Source: Paenibacillus bovis (GTDB lineage: Bacteria; Bacillota; Bacilli; Paenibacillales; Paenibacillaceae). Taken from it: a stretch of DNA of 64,000 nt. Within the stretch, counting starts at the first letter, position 1; every line of letters begins with the position of its first letter. The translations under genes and the position numbers were made by a program. Where the stretch lies: the NCBI RefSeq assembly GCF_001421015.2, contig NZ_CP013023.1, forward strand, positions 2,659,501-2,723,500, written 5' to 3'. The notes under the pieces were generated by a model. It searched no databases, was not told where the DNA came from, and worked only from the letters and a program-made list of their open reading frames with translations. Positions 29,303 through 38,083 of this stretch are shown here, piece by piece.

Positions 29303-29328
29303 AATACCAAAGGGGAGAGAGATGCTAG

Positions 29329-30378
29329 ATGTCTAATCAATTCTTTAATGTGGCTGTCGTTGGTGCGACAGGAGCAGTAGGACAACAAATCGTAAGATTG
29401 CTTGAAGAGCGGGATTTCCCGGTGAAGACACTGAAGCTGTTGTCTTCCGCACGTTCTGCCGGTAAAAAGGTTACTTTTAAAGGCCAGGAAGTGACAGTGG
29501 AAGAAGCTACCCCTGACAGCTTTGCAGGTGTGGATATCGCCCTGTTCAGTGCAGGCGGAGACATCAGCAAGGCACTGGCTCCGCATGCTGTACGTCATGG
29601 TGCAGTATGTATCGATAATACCAATGCCTATCGCATGGACCCGGATACGCCTCTGATCGTACCGGAAGTCAATGCGGATCGTATCGCCGACCACAAGGGA
29701 ATTATCGCCAATCCGAACTGTTCTACTATTCAAATGGTAGCTGCACTGAAGCCGCTTTATGATCGCTATGGCATTGAACGCATTATCGCGTCGACTTACC
29801 AGGCCGTATCTGGAGCAGGTAGCCAGGCTATTGAAGAATTGAAGCGTCAAAGCAAATCCGTACTGGATAATGAGACAGTAGAGCCGGATATTCTGCCGGT
29901 TGGCTCATTGCCGGTTAAACACCAGATTGCTTTTAACGCTATCCCGCAAATTGATAAATTTCAGGACAACGGCTATACATTGGAAGAAATGAAGATGGTA
30001 CGTGAAACCAAAAAAATCATGGAAGACGAATCGATCAAAGTAACAACCACCTGTGTGCGTATTCCTGTGGTATATGGTCATTCCGAATCCGTTTACGTAG
30101 AGCTTAAACAAGACTTTGATCTGGACGAAGTGAAGCAGCTGCTCCAGAATGCGCCAGGCGTTACTTTAGTGGACGATCCATCCAGTCAGGCTTATCCGCT
30201 GGCTACCGATGCCGCGGGCAAAAACGATGTGTTTGTCGGTCGCCTGCGCCGCGATCTGGGAGATTCACGCGGTCTGAACATGTGGATTGTATCCGATAAC
30301 CTTCTCAAAGGCGCAGCATGGAATGCTGTACAAATCGCCGAGATCATTGCAGCAAAAACAGCGGCAGTCAGCAGCTAA
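29329..30378 (+). CDS. asd: Aspartate-semialdehyde dehydrogenase
   Basis: Asd (349 residues) reduces aspartyl phosphate to aspartate semialdehyde, the branch point towards lysine/diaminopimelate and threonine/methionine. The NADP loop VVGATGAVGQQ is near residue 11; the catalytic Cys131 is in IANPNCSTIQM; TYQAVSGAGSQAIEEL and RIPVVYGHSE follow. GGGGAGAG precedes ATG 29329. It is the first gene of asd-dapG-dapA. In B. subtilis the dipicolinate synthase genes lie directly upstream; here dut does. Confidence 0.97.
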   Translation: MSNQFFNVAVVGATGAVGQQIVRLLEERDFPVKTLKLLSSARSAGKKVTFKGQEVTVEEATPDSFAGVDIALFSAGGDISKALAPHAVRHGAVCIDNTNAYRMDPDTPLIVPEVNADRIADHKGIIANPNCSTIQMVAALKPLYDRYGIERIIASTYQAVSGAGSQAIEELKRQSKSVLDNETVEPDILPVGSLPVKHQIAFNAIPQIDKFQDNGYTLEEMKMVRETKKIMEDESIKVTTTCVRIPVVYGHSESVYVELKQDFDLDEVKQLLQNAPGVTLVDDPSSQAYPLATDAAGKNDVFVGRLRRDLGDSRGLNMWIVSDNLLKGAAWNAVQIAEIIAAKTAAVSS

Positions 30379-30396
30379 CGGAGGCATATTGTCATT

Positions 30397-31635
30397 ATGG
30401 CAACTTTAATGCAAAAACAAAATATACTGGTACAAAAATTTGGCGGCACATCGCTCTCTACACCTGAGGCGAGAGAGCATGTGCTGCGGCATATCAGACG
30501 CGAGCTTGCCCGCCAGGTCAAGCTTGTCGTCGTGGTATCTGCTATGGGACGAAGTGGTGATCCCTATGCAACAGACACTCTGCTGGAGAGTACGGTGCTG
30601 AACGGCAGTATTCCGTCAGCCAGAGAACGCGATCTGCTGATGGGCTGCGGGGAAATCATATCTGCGGTTACCCTGAGCGGAATGCTGTCCAGCGAAGGTA
30701 TACCTGCTGTCGCTCTTACAGGAGCCCAGGCAGGCTTTATTACAGATGATAATTTTGGCAATGCCCGTATTCTGGCTGTACGTCCGGAACGAGTGCTGCG
30801 TGAACTGGAAGCCGGTAAAGTGGTTATTGTAACCGGTTTTCAGGGACAGAGTGAACTGGGCGATATGACTACCCTCGGACGCGGCGGCAGTGATACTTCT
30901 GCGACAGCGCTTGGTGCAGCCCTGCATGCCGATATGGTAGATATTTATACAGACGTAAACGGTATTTTGACCGCTGATCCGCGTATTGTAGAAGATGCCA
31001 AGCCGCTTACCTATGTAAGTTATACGGAGATCTGCAATATGGCTCATCAAGGAGCCAAAGTCATTCACCCGCGTGCTGTGGAAATCGCGATGCAGGCACA
31101 GGTGCCTGTACGTGTACGTTCTACCTTTGCAGAAGGAGAAGGTACGCTGGTTACCCAGCCGGAACAGTTTGTTGATTCACCGGGTGGTGTAGTGGATCGT
31201 TTCGTAACCGGAATCACCTATGTAAATAATGTGACGCAGATTACTGTAGGCCAGCAGGAGGGTATTGATCAACTGCAGCTCAAAGTATTTCAGGCAATGG
31301 CCGAGAACAAAATCAGCGTAGACTTTATCAATGTGACCCCTTATGGGGCAGTATATACCGTATTTGACAATGAAGCACAGCGTGCGGAGGCTGTACTGGA
31401 AGAGATGAATCTTCGTCCGTCTATTCTGTCCGGCTGTGCCAAAGTATCTGTTGTCGGAGGCGGGATTAACGGAGTACCCGGTATTATGGCCCGGATTGTA
31501 GCAGCATTAAGCGAACAAAACATATCGATCCTGCAATCAGCAGACTCCAATACCACCATCTGGGTTTTGGTGAAAAAGGAAGATATGGTGCAGGCAGTAA
31601 GAGCCCTGCATAATCAGTTCCAGCTGCATGTCTGA
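30397..31635 (+). CDS. dapG: Aspartate kinase (DapG type)
   Basis: This aspartokinase (412 residues) phosphorylates aspartate. The kinase domain starts ILVQKFGGTSLSTPEARE and has VVVVSAMGRSGD, TLGRGGSDTSATALGA and DPRIVEDAKPL; two ACT domains occupy the C-terminal third. The position between asd and dapA matches B. subtilis dapG, whose enzyme is feedback-inhibited by diaminopimelate rather than lysine; the same inhibition here is inference. An ATG at 30409 in the same frame is an alternative start, but 30397 is better spaced from GGAGG at 30380-30384 (12 bases). Confidence 0.93.
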   Translation: MATLMQKQNILVQKFGGTSLSTPEAREHVLRHIRRELARQVKLVVVVSAMGRSGDPYATDTLLESTVLNGSIPSARERDLLMGCGEIISAVTLSGMLSSEGIPAVALTGAQAGFITDDNFGNARILAVRPERVLRELEAGKVVIVTGFQGQSELGDMTTLGRGGSDTSATALGAALHADMVDIYTDVNGILTADPRIVEDAKPLTYVSYTEICNMAHQGAKVIHPRAVEIAMQAQVPVRVRSTFAEGEGTLVTQPEQFVDSPGGVVDRFVTGITYVNNVTQITVGQQEGIDQLQLKVFQAMAENKISVDFINVTPYGAVYTVFDNEAQRAEAVLEEMNLRPSILSGCAKVSVVGGGINGVPGIMARIVAALSEQNISILQSADSNTTIWVLVKKEDMVQAVRALHNQFQLHV

Positions 31636-31669
31636 TGGGCTCCGGCGCTCTATTGAAGGAGGAAGTACA

Positions 31670-32545
31670 GTGGTAGACTTTGGAAGATTAATGACGGCAA
31701 TGATCACTCCATTTAATGATCAGGATGAGATCGACTGGGAAGCAACAGGCCGTTTGATCGATTATTTGATTGATGAACAAAAGTCGGAATCGCTCATCGT
31801 ATGTGGAACAACTGGTGAATCACCAACACTCAGCGAGGAAGAAAAGCTGCAAATGTTTGATTTTGCGGTCAAGCATGCAGCAGGTCGCTGCAAGATCATC
31901 GCGGGCACCGGTAGCAACAATACCAAACACTCGATTCAGTTGACACAGCAGGCAGCCAAGCTTGGTGTGGATGGTGCACTGCTTGTCGTACCTTATTACA
32001 ACAAGCCGAGTCAGGCAGGGATGTATGCCCATTTCAAAGCAATCGCGGAAGCGACAGAATTGCCGATTATCCTTTATAATGTGCCAGGGCGAAGTGTAGT
32101 TAGTCTATCGGCAGCTACCACGCTGAAGCTGGCAGAAATCGATAATATTGTAGGAACCAAGGAATGTGCTTCGATTGAGCAGGTTACTCATATTGCCGGG
32201 CATGCTCCAGAAGGTTTCAGAGTATATTCCGGTGATGATGCGACATGCTTTGCTGCAATTGCGGTCGGTGCTTACGGTGTAATCAGCGTAGCCAGCCATG
32301 TGGCCGGTGACGAGATGGCTGGAATGATCCAGGCACATCTGCAGGGAGACTATCAACACGCTGCGCGCATGAATCAAAAGCTGCTGCCTCTTTTCCAGGG
32401 TCTGTTCGCTTGTCCGGATCCGCTGCCGAATCCTGCTGCGGTGAAATATGCGATGTCCCGCAGAGGATACGGGAATGGCAATGTACGTCTGCCTTTGCTG
32501 GCGCCGTCCGCTGCCGAACGTGCATTTATTGATGCATTGCTATAA
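31670..32545 (+). CDS. dapA: 4-hydroxy-tetrahydrodipicolinate synthase
   Basis: DapA (291 residues) condenses pyruvate with aspartate semialdehyde, the first step specific to diaminopimelate, lysine and dipicolinate. The TIM-barrel enzyme shows GTTGESPTLSEEEK, PYYNKPSQAGMYAHF, YNVPGRS (Tyr136) and the Schiff-base Lys164 in GTKECAS. GTG 31670 follows AAGGAGG by eight bases; an in-frame ATG at 31628 inside dapG has no ribosome binding site. It ends the operon, with a terminator about 85 bases downstream. Confidence 0.96.
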   Translation: MVDFGRLMTAMITPFNDQDEIDWEATGRLIDYLIDEQKSESLIVCGTTGESPTLSEEEKLQMFDFAVKHAAGRCKIIAGTGSNNTKHSIQLTQQAAKLGVDGALLVVPYYNKPSQAGMYAHFKAIAEATELPIILYNVPGRSVVSLSAATTLKLAEIDNIVGTKECASIEQVTHIAGHAPEGFRVYSGDDATCFAAIAVGAYGVISVASHVAGDEMAGMIQAHLQGDYQHAARMNQKLLPLFQGLFACPDPLPNPAAVKYAMSRRGYGNGNVRLPLLAPSAAERAFIDALL

Positions 32546-32628
32546 TTCGCAGTAACCAATTTACAATAATAAAAAGGTACGAATCCATGGTTGGCACTGT
32601 CTGCCGGAGGATCGATGTACCTGCTATG

Positions 32629-32655
32629 GCCGTCTGGAAACAGGCGGCTATTTTT
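32629..32655 (+). terminator. Terminator of asd-dapG-dapA
   Basis: GCCGTCTG (32629-32636) and CAGGCGGC (32641-32648) pair over 8 bp with one G-U around a GAAA tetraloop, followed by TATTTTT. Confidence 0.8.
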
Positions 32656-32783
32656 ATACTTATAAACGGATAGAATTTGTATAGACTCTTCTGAGACATC
32701 AGGAAGCGTGCGCTCAAGAACATGAAAATTCCTTGCTGTAAAAGGGTTTTACATACGCTGTAATCACATCCAATAAACATGAC

Positions 32784-32813
32784 TTGTGTTTTTGTTTTTT
32801 AATCATGTATAAT
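32784..32813 (+). promoter_or_regulatory. Sigma-A promoter of the RNase J gene
   Basis: TTGTGT (32784-32789) and a perfect TATAAT (32808-32813) are separated by 18 bases. It implies a long 5' leader of about 265 bases. Confidence 0.6.
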
Positions 32814-33085
32814 ATTCTCAAGTGACTGGGTGCGGTATAAAGTAATAGAGTTTGCTGATAGAATTCTTTGTCAGGCAGAGCGTTCGGTAAAATCGGCAAA
32901 CCATGCAAGAAAATGAAACTTTCGGATGCTGGTTTCTTGCATATTCAATTGGCTGAATAGCCAGTTTATATTGTCATAACCAACATTTTCGGTTAGTTTT
33001 GCCAATTAACATATGTATAAGTGTAGTATTTTTTGTTTATAAATATTAAAACGACGTCCAACATTCATAGGAGGTATAGATTACA

Positions 33086-34765
33086 TTGTCCAAAAAAACA
33101 AACAACGAAAAACTGACGATCTTTGCGCTGGGCGGCGTCGGTGAAATTGGTAAAAACATGTATGTCGTCCAGTATGGAAATGATATTGTTGTCATAGACT
33201 CCGGACTCAAATTCCCTGAAGAAGATATGCTGGGTATTGATATCGTTATTCCGGATATCTCGTATCTGACAGAGAACCGTGACAAAGTTCGCGGAATCCT
33301 TTTAACACACGGTCACGAAGATCATATTGGCGGACTGCCATATGTACTGAAACATCTGAACGTACCTGTATACGGTACCAAATTGACAATCGGTCTGGTA
33401 GAAAACAAGCTGAAAGAAGCTAACCTTCTTGGCGAAACCAAACGGATTCTGATTAACGAAGATTCGGAAGTGAAGCTGGGCAGCACCCTGACCGCGACGT
33501 TCTTCCGTACCAATCACAGTATCCCGGATTCGGTAGGTATCTGCCTGGCTACCCCGGAAGGGAACGTTGTACACACAGGTGACTTCAAATTTGACCATAC
33601 TCCGGTTAATGATGAGTTCGCTAATCTGCAGCGTATGGCTGAAATCGGAAGCAAAGGCGTTCTGGCTCTTCTGTCAGACAGTACCAATGCTGACAGACCA
33701 GGATATACTCCTTCCGAGAAAAACGTAGGTATTGTCATGGAAGATATCTTCCGCAAAGCTTCACAGCGTGTCGTTGTAGCAACATTTGCATCCAACGTAC
33801 ACCGGATTCAGCAGGTTATCAATGCAGCAGCAGCTACAGGCCGTAAAGTTACCGTTATCGGACGCAGTATGGTTAACGTGGTAGGCATCGCCGAAGATCT
33901 GGGTTATCTGGAGATTCCGGACGGAATGCTGATTGAGCCAGAAGAAGTAAATAAAATGGCAGCGGACCGTGTAGTTATCCTGTCCACTGGCAGTCAGGGC
34001 GAGCCGATGTCAGCGCTGACACGTATGGCCCGCTCCACACATCGCAAAGTAGATATCCTGCCTGGAGACACCGTTATTATCGCGGCTACACCAGTACCGG
34101 GTAATGAAAAATATATCGGCCGTACGATCGATGAACTGTTCCGTCTGGGAGCCAATGTATTCTACAGTGGCGCTAACCCGGGTGTTCACGTATCCGGTCA
34201 CGGTTCCCAGGAAGAGCTCAAATTGATGCTTAACCTGATGAAACCAAAATTCTTCCTGCCGATCCACGGTGAATACCGTATGCAGCGCAGACATGCTCTG
34301 CTCGGAGAATCCGTTGGCGTAGATCCTAACAACATCTTTATCGTAGATATTGGTGATGTAGTGGAAATCCACGGCGGCTCTGCACGCAAAGCCGGTAAAG
34401 TCACTTCCGGTAACGTACTGATCGATGGTCTGGGCGTAGGTGATGTAGGTAACATCGTACTGCGTGACCGTAAACTGCTGTCCCAGGATGGTATCCTGGT
34501 CGTTGTAGTTACACTGAGCAAGCAGAACGGCCAGATCGTATCCGGTCCGGATATCATCTCCCGCGGATTTGTATATGTACGTGAATCCGAAGGATTGCTG
34601 GATGAAGCCAACCGCATCGTAACCAGCACCTTACAGCGTCTGATGAGTGAGAATGTAAATGAGTGGGCTTCCCTGAAAACTAGCGTTAAAGACGCACTGG
34701 GCCGCTTCCTGTATGAGCAAACGCGCCGTAGACCTATGATTCTGCCAATCATCATGGAAGTTTAA
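33086..34765 (+). CDS. Ribonuclease J
   Basis: RNase J is a metallo-beta-lactamase/beta-CASP ribonuclease with endonuclease and 5'-3' exonuclease activity in mRNA decay and rRNA maturation. The 559-residue protein has the complete zinc motif HGHEDH (75-80), later HTGDFKFDHTPV and beta-CASP residues such as SDSTNADRPGYT and IHGEYRM, so it should be catalytically active. The locus corresponds to rnjB (RNase J2) of B. subtilis, but the intact motif is more J1-like, so I leave the symbol open. The start is TTG 33086, with GGAGG 11 bases upstream. Confidence 0.95.
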   Translation: MSKKTNNEKLTIFALGGVGEIGKNMYVVQYGNDIVVIDSGLKFPEEDMLGIDIVIPDISYLTENRDKVRGILLTHGHEDHIGGLPYVLKHLNVPVYGTKLTIGLVENKLKEANLLGETKRILINEDSEVKLGSTLTATFFRTNHSIPDSVGICLATPEGNVVHTGDFKFDHTPVNDEFANLQRMAEIGSKGVLALLSDSTNADRPGYTPSEKNVGIVMEDIFRKASQRVVVATFASNVHRIQQVINAAAATGRKVTVIGRSMVNVVGIAEDLGYLEIPDGMLIEPEEVNKMAADRVVILSTGSQGEPMSALTRMARSTHRKVDILPGDTVIIAATPVPGNEKYIGRTIDELFRLGANVFYSGANPGVHVSGHGSQEELKLMLNLMKPKFFLPIHGEYRMQRRHALLGESVGVDPNNIFIVDIGDVVEIHGGSARKAGKVTSGNVLIDGLGVGDVGNIVLRDRKLLSQDGILVVVVTLSKQNGQIVSGPDIISRGFVYVRESEGLLDEANRIVTSTLQRLMSENVNEWASLKTSVKDALGRFLYEQTRRRPMILPIIMEV

Positions 34766-34807
34766 TCGCATGTTAAATAAGCATAACGAGTAAGAGGCAA
34801 CCAGTCG

Positions 34808-34861
34808 CCCCTGCTCCTCGCATGGTATATTGGACGGTCCCATGCGAGGACAGGGGTTTTG
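34808..34861 (+). terminator. Strong terminator after the RNase J gene
   Basis: CCCCTGCTCCTCGCATGG (34808-34825) pairs with CCATGCGAGGACAGGGG (34840-34856) with one mismatch, and a TTTTGT tail follows. In relatives tepA and ylzJ often lie between the RNase J gene and ftsK; here only this terminator and about 150 bases are present. Confidence 0.9.
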
Positions 34862-35014
34862 TCATGTCCAAAAGTACCTTTTATAGCTTCGACAGGATCG
34901 CAGTGAATAAAATCAGAGTACCATTTCACATAAATCAGGCAGTAAATATACCGGTACGAAGAAGACCTATACCGGACAGAGTATGATATAATAATGCATT
35001 GGAGGTGGTGACAG

Positions 35015-37819
35015 GTGGCTAAGACCAAAACGGCCGACAAACCCAAAACAACACAAAAATCAACTCGCAAATCGCCGCCATCCACTGCGCGCAAAACAAC
35101 AAAAGCTACGCAGACGACAAGGCGCAAAACAACCAGCCGTAAACGTAAATCCAAGGCTCCAGCATTGAGCCTGTTAAAATATGAAATTTACGGAATTATT
35201 CTGATTACCATATCGGTTATCGCTTTATCCCGGCAGGCTGCTGTTGGACATTTTCTTTATTACATAACGTCATTTATTCTGGGCAAAATGTACTTTGTAC
35301 TTCCTCTCGCAGGAGCCTATATTGGATTAATGACCATGCTGCGACAGCGCTGGGCACAAGGATGGAACAGTCGCTGGAGTGGTCTGGTTATGCTGGTATG
35401 TACATTGACACTGTGGAGTGTACTTATTTATGTTCCGGCCGATCAGCTGATCTCGCTGCCTGCCAGACAGGCGGCTGGAGGATATATTGGTGCAGTGCAA
35501 ATGTGGCTGTTCATGATGCTGTTTGGCGTGATTGGTACCAAATTAATCGCAGGGGTTATGCTGGTAATCAGCCTCATGTTGATTACACAGCTGTCTGTGG
35601 TCGATTTGCTGGAACGAATCCGTATGTACGGAGCCAAAGCAGGAACAGCTGTACAATCGCAATGGAACGCTTCTCGTGAAGCCCTTGCCGAACAGCGACG
35701 TGAACGCGAGCTGGCTGCAGAAGAAGCAGAGCTGGATGTATATGATGAAACGGAAGAAGAATATGAAGAGGATGAAGGTCATTCTGCGAAAAGAAAAGGA
35801 TTATTCACCTGGGGACGCAAACCAACTCCTGAATCCGAACCTGTCGAAACCGATGAATCGGTCTATGGAAATGTACCTGATCATCTAAAAGAAACCATTA
35901 AGGCATATACTACGGCTGAACGCAGGGATAAGACAGCAACAGCCTCCCCAATAAAAGAAGCACGACAGGCTACTTCTGTACAGGATGAAGAGGATTTGTG
36001 GGATAATGTGCAGACAGAGCCCGAATTGGAATCCGCTTCTCCCGAGCTGGAGAAGCCGCTGATTATCAGGGACTTCTTTGAGCAAATTCGTTCCGAGCGT
36101 TCTGGAGATCAGCCGGAAGATCATGGGACAGAATCTCTGTCTTCATCAAGCGAATTCAATCCAGATTATAGTCTTGATCATTCTGCAGCCTTGCCGGATT
36201 CGGCTGCACTGTCAGCAGATATGGGAGCAGCCAGTTTTCCGAACAGCAGGGTAGCTTCCGGGACAGATTTGAATGATCAGGGTACCGCTGAAGGACTCAT
36301 GGCTGAAGCTAAGGAACAAACAGAAAATGGTACCGTGGAAAATAGGGATTCGGAAGCACAAGAAGTAATACCTGTTCCTGCACCGCCACCACCGAAACCT
36401 TATAAATTGCCGCCATTCCAGCTGCTTGCTATGCCCAAAAATATTGCCAGTGCCAGTGATCAGAATGATTATATGGTGATCGCTCGCAAGTTGGAGACTA
36501 CACTGGAGAGCTTTGGCGTAAGGGCAAAAGTGCTGGAAGTTGTCCGTGGACCTGCGGTTACACGTTATGAGATTCAACCGGATGTAGGCGTCAAGGTAAG
36601 CCGGATTGTAGGTCTGACAGATGATATTGCACTGGCTCTGGCAGCCAAGGATATCCGTATGGAAGCGCCAATTCCGGGCAAATCCGCTATTGGTATTGAA
36701 GTGCCGAATAGCGAAGTCTCCATGGTCACCATGCGTGAAGTCATGGAGACCCAGATTTTCAAGGAATCCGAAGCCAAACTGTCGATTGCTTTTGGACGGG
36801 ATATCGCTGGACAGACGATTGTCGGTAATCTGGCTAAAATGCCCCATCTACTGGTAGCTGGAGCGACAGGATCAGGTAAATCGGTATGTATTAACGGTAT
36901 TATCACGAGCATTCTTTACAAAGCCAAGCCGGATGAAGTGAAGTTCCTGATGGTCGATCCCAAAATGGTCGAGCTGAATATCTACAACGGTATTCCACAT
37001 CTGCTGGCGCCGGTAGTTACCGATCCACGCCGTGCCTCACTGGCTTTGAAAAAAATCGTAGTGGAAATGGAAAAACGGTACGATCTATTTTCCAAATCGG
37101 GCACGCGTAATATGGAAGGCTATAACAATCTGATGAAAGATAATCCGGATGCCATTCTTCCGTATATCGTTGTTATTGTCGATGAGCTTGCGGATTTGAT
37201 GATGGTAGCGGCAGGCGATGTAGAAGATGCGATTGCCCGTCTGGCTCAGATGGCCCGAGCAGCAGGTATTCATCTGATCATCGCTACCCAGCGTCCTTCG
37301 GTAGATGTTATTACAGGGGTAATCAAGGCCAATATTCCGTCCCGGATTGCTTTTGGAGTTTCTTCACAGATTGACTCCCGGACGATTCTGGATATGGGCG
37401 GAGCGGAGAAACTGCTTGGTCGCGGAGATATGCTCTTTATGCCGGTAGGTTCTTCCAAGCCGGTACGTGTACAGGGAGCGTTCATGTCGGATCAGGAAGT
37501 CGAGACGATCGTGGAATACTGCCGCAGTCAGGGTGAAGCCCAGTATAATGATGATATCGTTCCGGAAATTGACGATACTGCTGCTGCAATGGATGAACAG
37601 AAGGATGAACTTTATGACCAGGCGATGCAGATTGTAATTGAGGCCAAGCAGGCTTCTGTATCGCTGCTGCAGCGCCGGATGCGTGTTGGTTATACTCGTG
37701 CGGCCCGTCTAATCGATTCGCTGGAAGCACATGGTGTAGTCGGCCCGTATGAAGGAAGCAAACCACGCGAAGTGCTGATTTCACCAGAACAGTACCATCA
37801 GATTAATACCGGAAGCTAA
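35015..37819 (+). CDS. ftsK: DNA translocase FtsK/SpoIIIE
   Basis: This 934-residue protein pumps chromosomal DNA through the closing septum (SpoIIIE in B. subtilis, needed for sporulation and for clearing trapped DNA). A Lys/Thr-rich cytoplasmic tail (1-50) precedes about four membrane helices (roughly 55-190), then a long acidic Glu/Ser-rich linker (about 220-465) and the RecA-like motor with Walker A GATGSGKS (near 616) and Walker [11 protein letters not shown]. The C-terminal gamma winged helix ([21 protein letters not shown]) reads polar DNA motifs. GTG 35015 follows GGAGGTGG. The linker is longer than in SpoIIIE (about 787 residues in total). Confidence 0.95.
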   Translation: MAKTKTADKPKTTQKSTRKSPPSTARKTTKATQTTRRKTTSRKRKSKAPALSLLKYEIYGIILITISVIALSRQAAVGHFLYYITSFILGKMYFVLPLAGAYIGLMTMLRQRWAQGWNSRWSGLVMLVCTLTLWSVLIYVPADQLISLPARQAAGGYIGAVQMWLFMMLFGVIGTKLIAGVMLVISLMLITQLSVVDLLERIRMYGAKAGTAVQSQWNASREALAEQRRERELAAEEAELDVYDETEEEYEEDEGHSAKRKGLFTWGRKPTPESEPVETDESVYGNVPDHLKETIKAYTTAERRDKTATASPIKEARQATSVQDEEDLWDNVQTEPELESASPELEKPLIIRDFFEQIRSERSGDQPEDHGTESLSSSSEFNPDYSLDHSAALPDSAALSADMGAASFPNSRVASGTDLNDQGTAEGLMAEAKEQTENGTVENRDSEAQEVIPVPAPPPPKPYKLPPFQLLAMPKNIASASDQNDYMVIARKLETTLESFGVRAKVLEVVRGPAVTRYEIQPDVGVKVSRIVGLTDDIALALAAKDIRMEAPIPGKSAIGIEVPNSEVSMVTMREVMETQIFKESEAKLSIAFGRDIAGQTIVGNLAKMPHLLVAGATGSGKSVCINGIITSILYKAKPDEVKFLMVDPKMVELNIYNGIPHLLAPVVTDPRRASLALKKIVVEMEKRYDLFSKSGTRNMEGYNNLMKDNPDAILPYIVVIVDELADLMMVAAGDVEDAIARLAQMARAAGIHLIIATQRPSVDVITGVIKANIPSRIAFGVSSQIDSRTILDMGGAEKLLGRGDMLFMPVGSSKPVRVQGAFMSDQEVETIVEYCRSQGEAQYNDDIVPEIDDTAAAMDEQKDELYDQAMQIVIEAKQASVSLLQRRMRVGYTRAARLIDSLEAHGVVGPYEGSKPREVLISPEQYHQINTGS

Positions 37820-37858
37820 TTACACCAATGAAATATAGCAGAAGTAATGAAGACTAAT

Positions 37859-37902
37859 AAAAAGCCGCCTGTCCACAATTATTCATGGGCAGGCGGCTTT
37901 TT
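37859..37902. terminator. Bidirectional terminator after ftsK
   Basis: AAAAAGCCGCCTG (37859-37871) and CAGGCGGCTTTTT (37890-37902) are perfectly complementary, with inner CC/GG pairs. A-run and T-run on the two sides allow function on both strands. Confidence 0.9.
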
Positions 37903-37996
37903 ATTATTGAGTGTCTCATATATTGGATTAAATAGATAATGCATCAAACTGATTTAATACAGTTAGAGCAGCCTACTTATAAGAGCTGTACAACAT

Positions 37997-38031
37997 AAAA
38001 ATCCCCTCTTCTCAATGATAGAAGAGGGGAT
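37997..38031 (-). terminator. Terminator of the minus-strand stalk-domain gene
   Basis: ATCCCCTCTTCT (38001-38012) and AGAAGAGGGGAT (38020-38031) form a perfect 12-bp stem; on the minus strand it is followed by a run of five T (complement of 37997-38001). It lies about 50 bases past the gene's stop. Confidence 0.85.
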
Positions 38032-38083
38032 TGCAGTGGATCGGTTCATTTAATAACTCTACAGCCTGTTATTATTATGAATC

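Larger units (their letters stand above)
32546..33085 (+). other. 540-base intergenic region: terminator, promoter and structured rnj leader
   Basis: No gene is visible. An AGGTAC/GTACCT-based hairpin lies at about 32576-32622, and the dapA terminator is at 32629-32655. A promoter for the RNase J gene is at 32784-32813. The roughly 265-base leader then contains a 10-bp stem ATGCAAGAAA (32903-32912) with TTTCTTGCAT (32933-32942), and a closing pair AATTGGC (32947-32953) with GCCAATT (33001-33007) around a TAACC/GGTTA hairpin. Confidence 0.7.
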
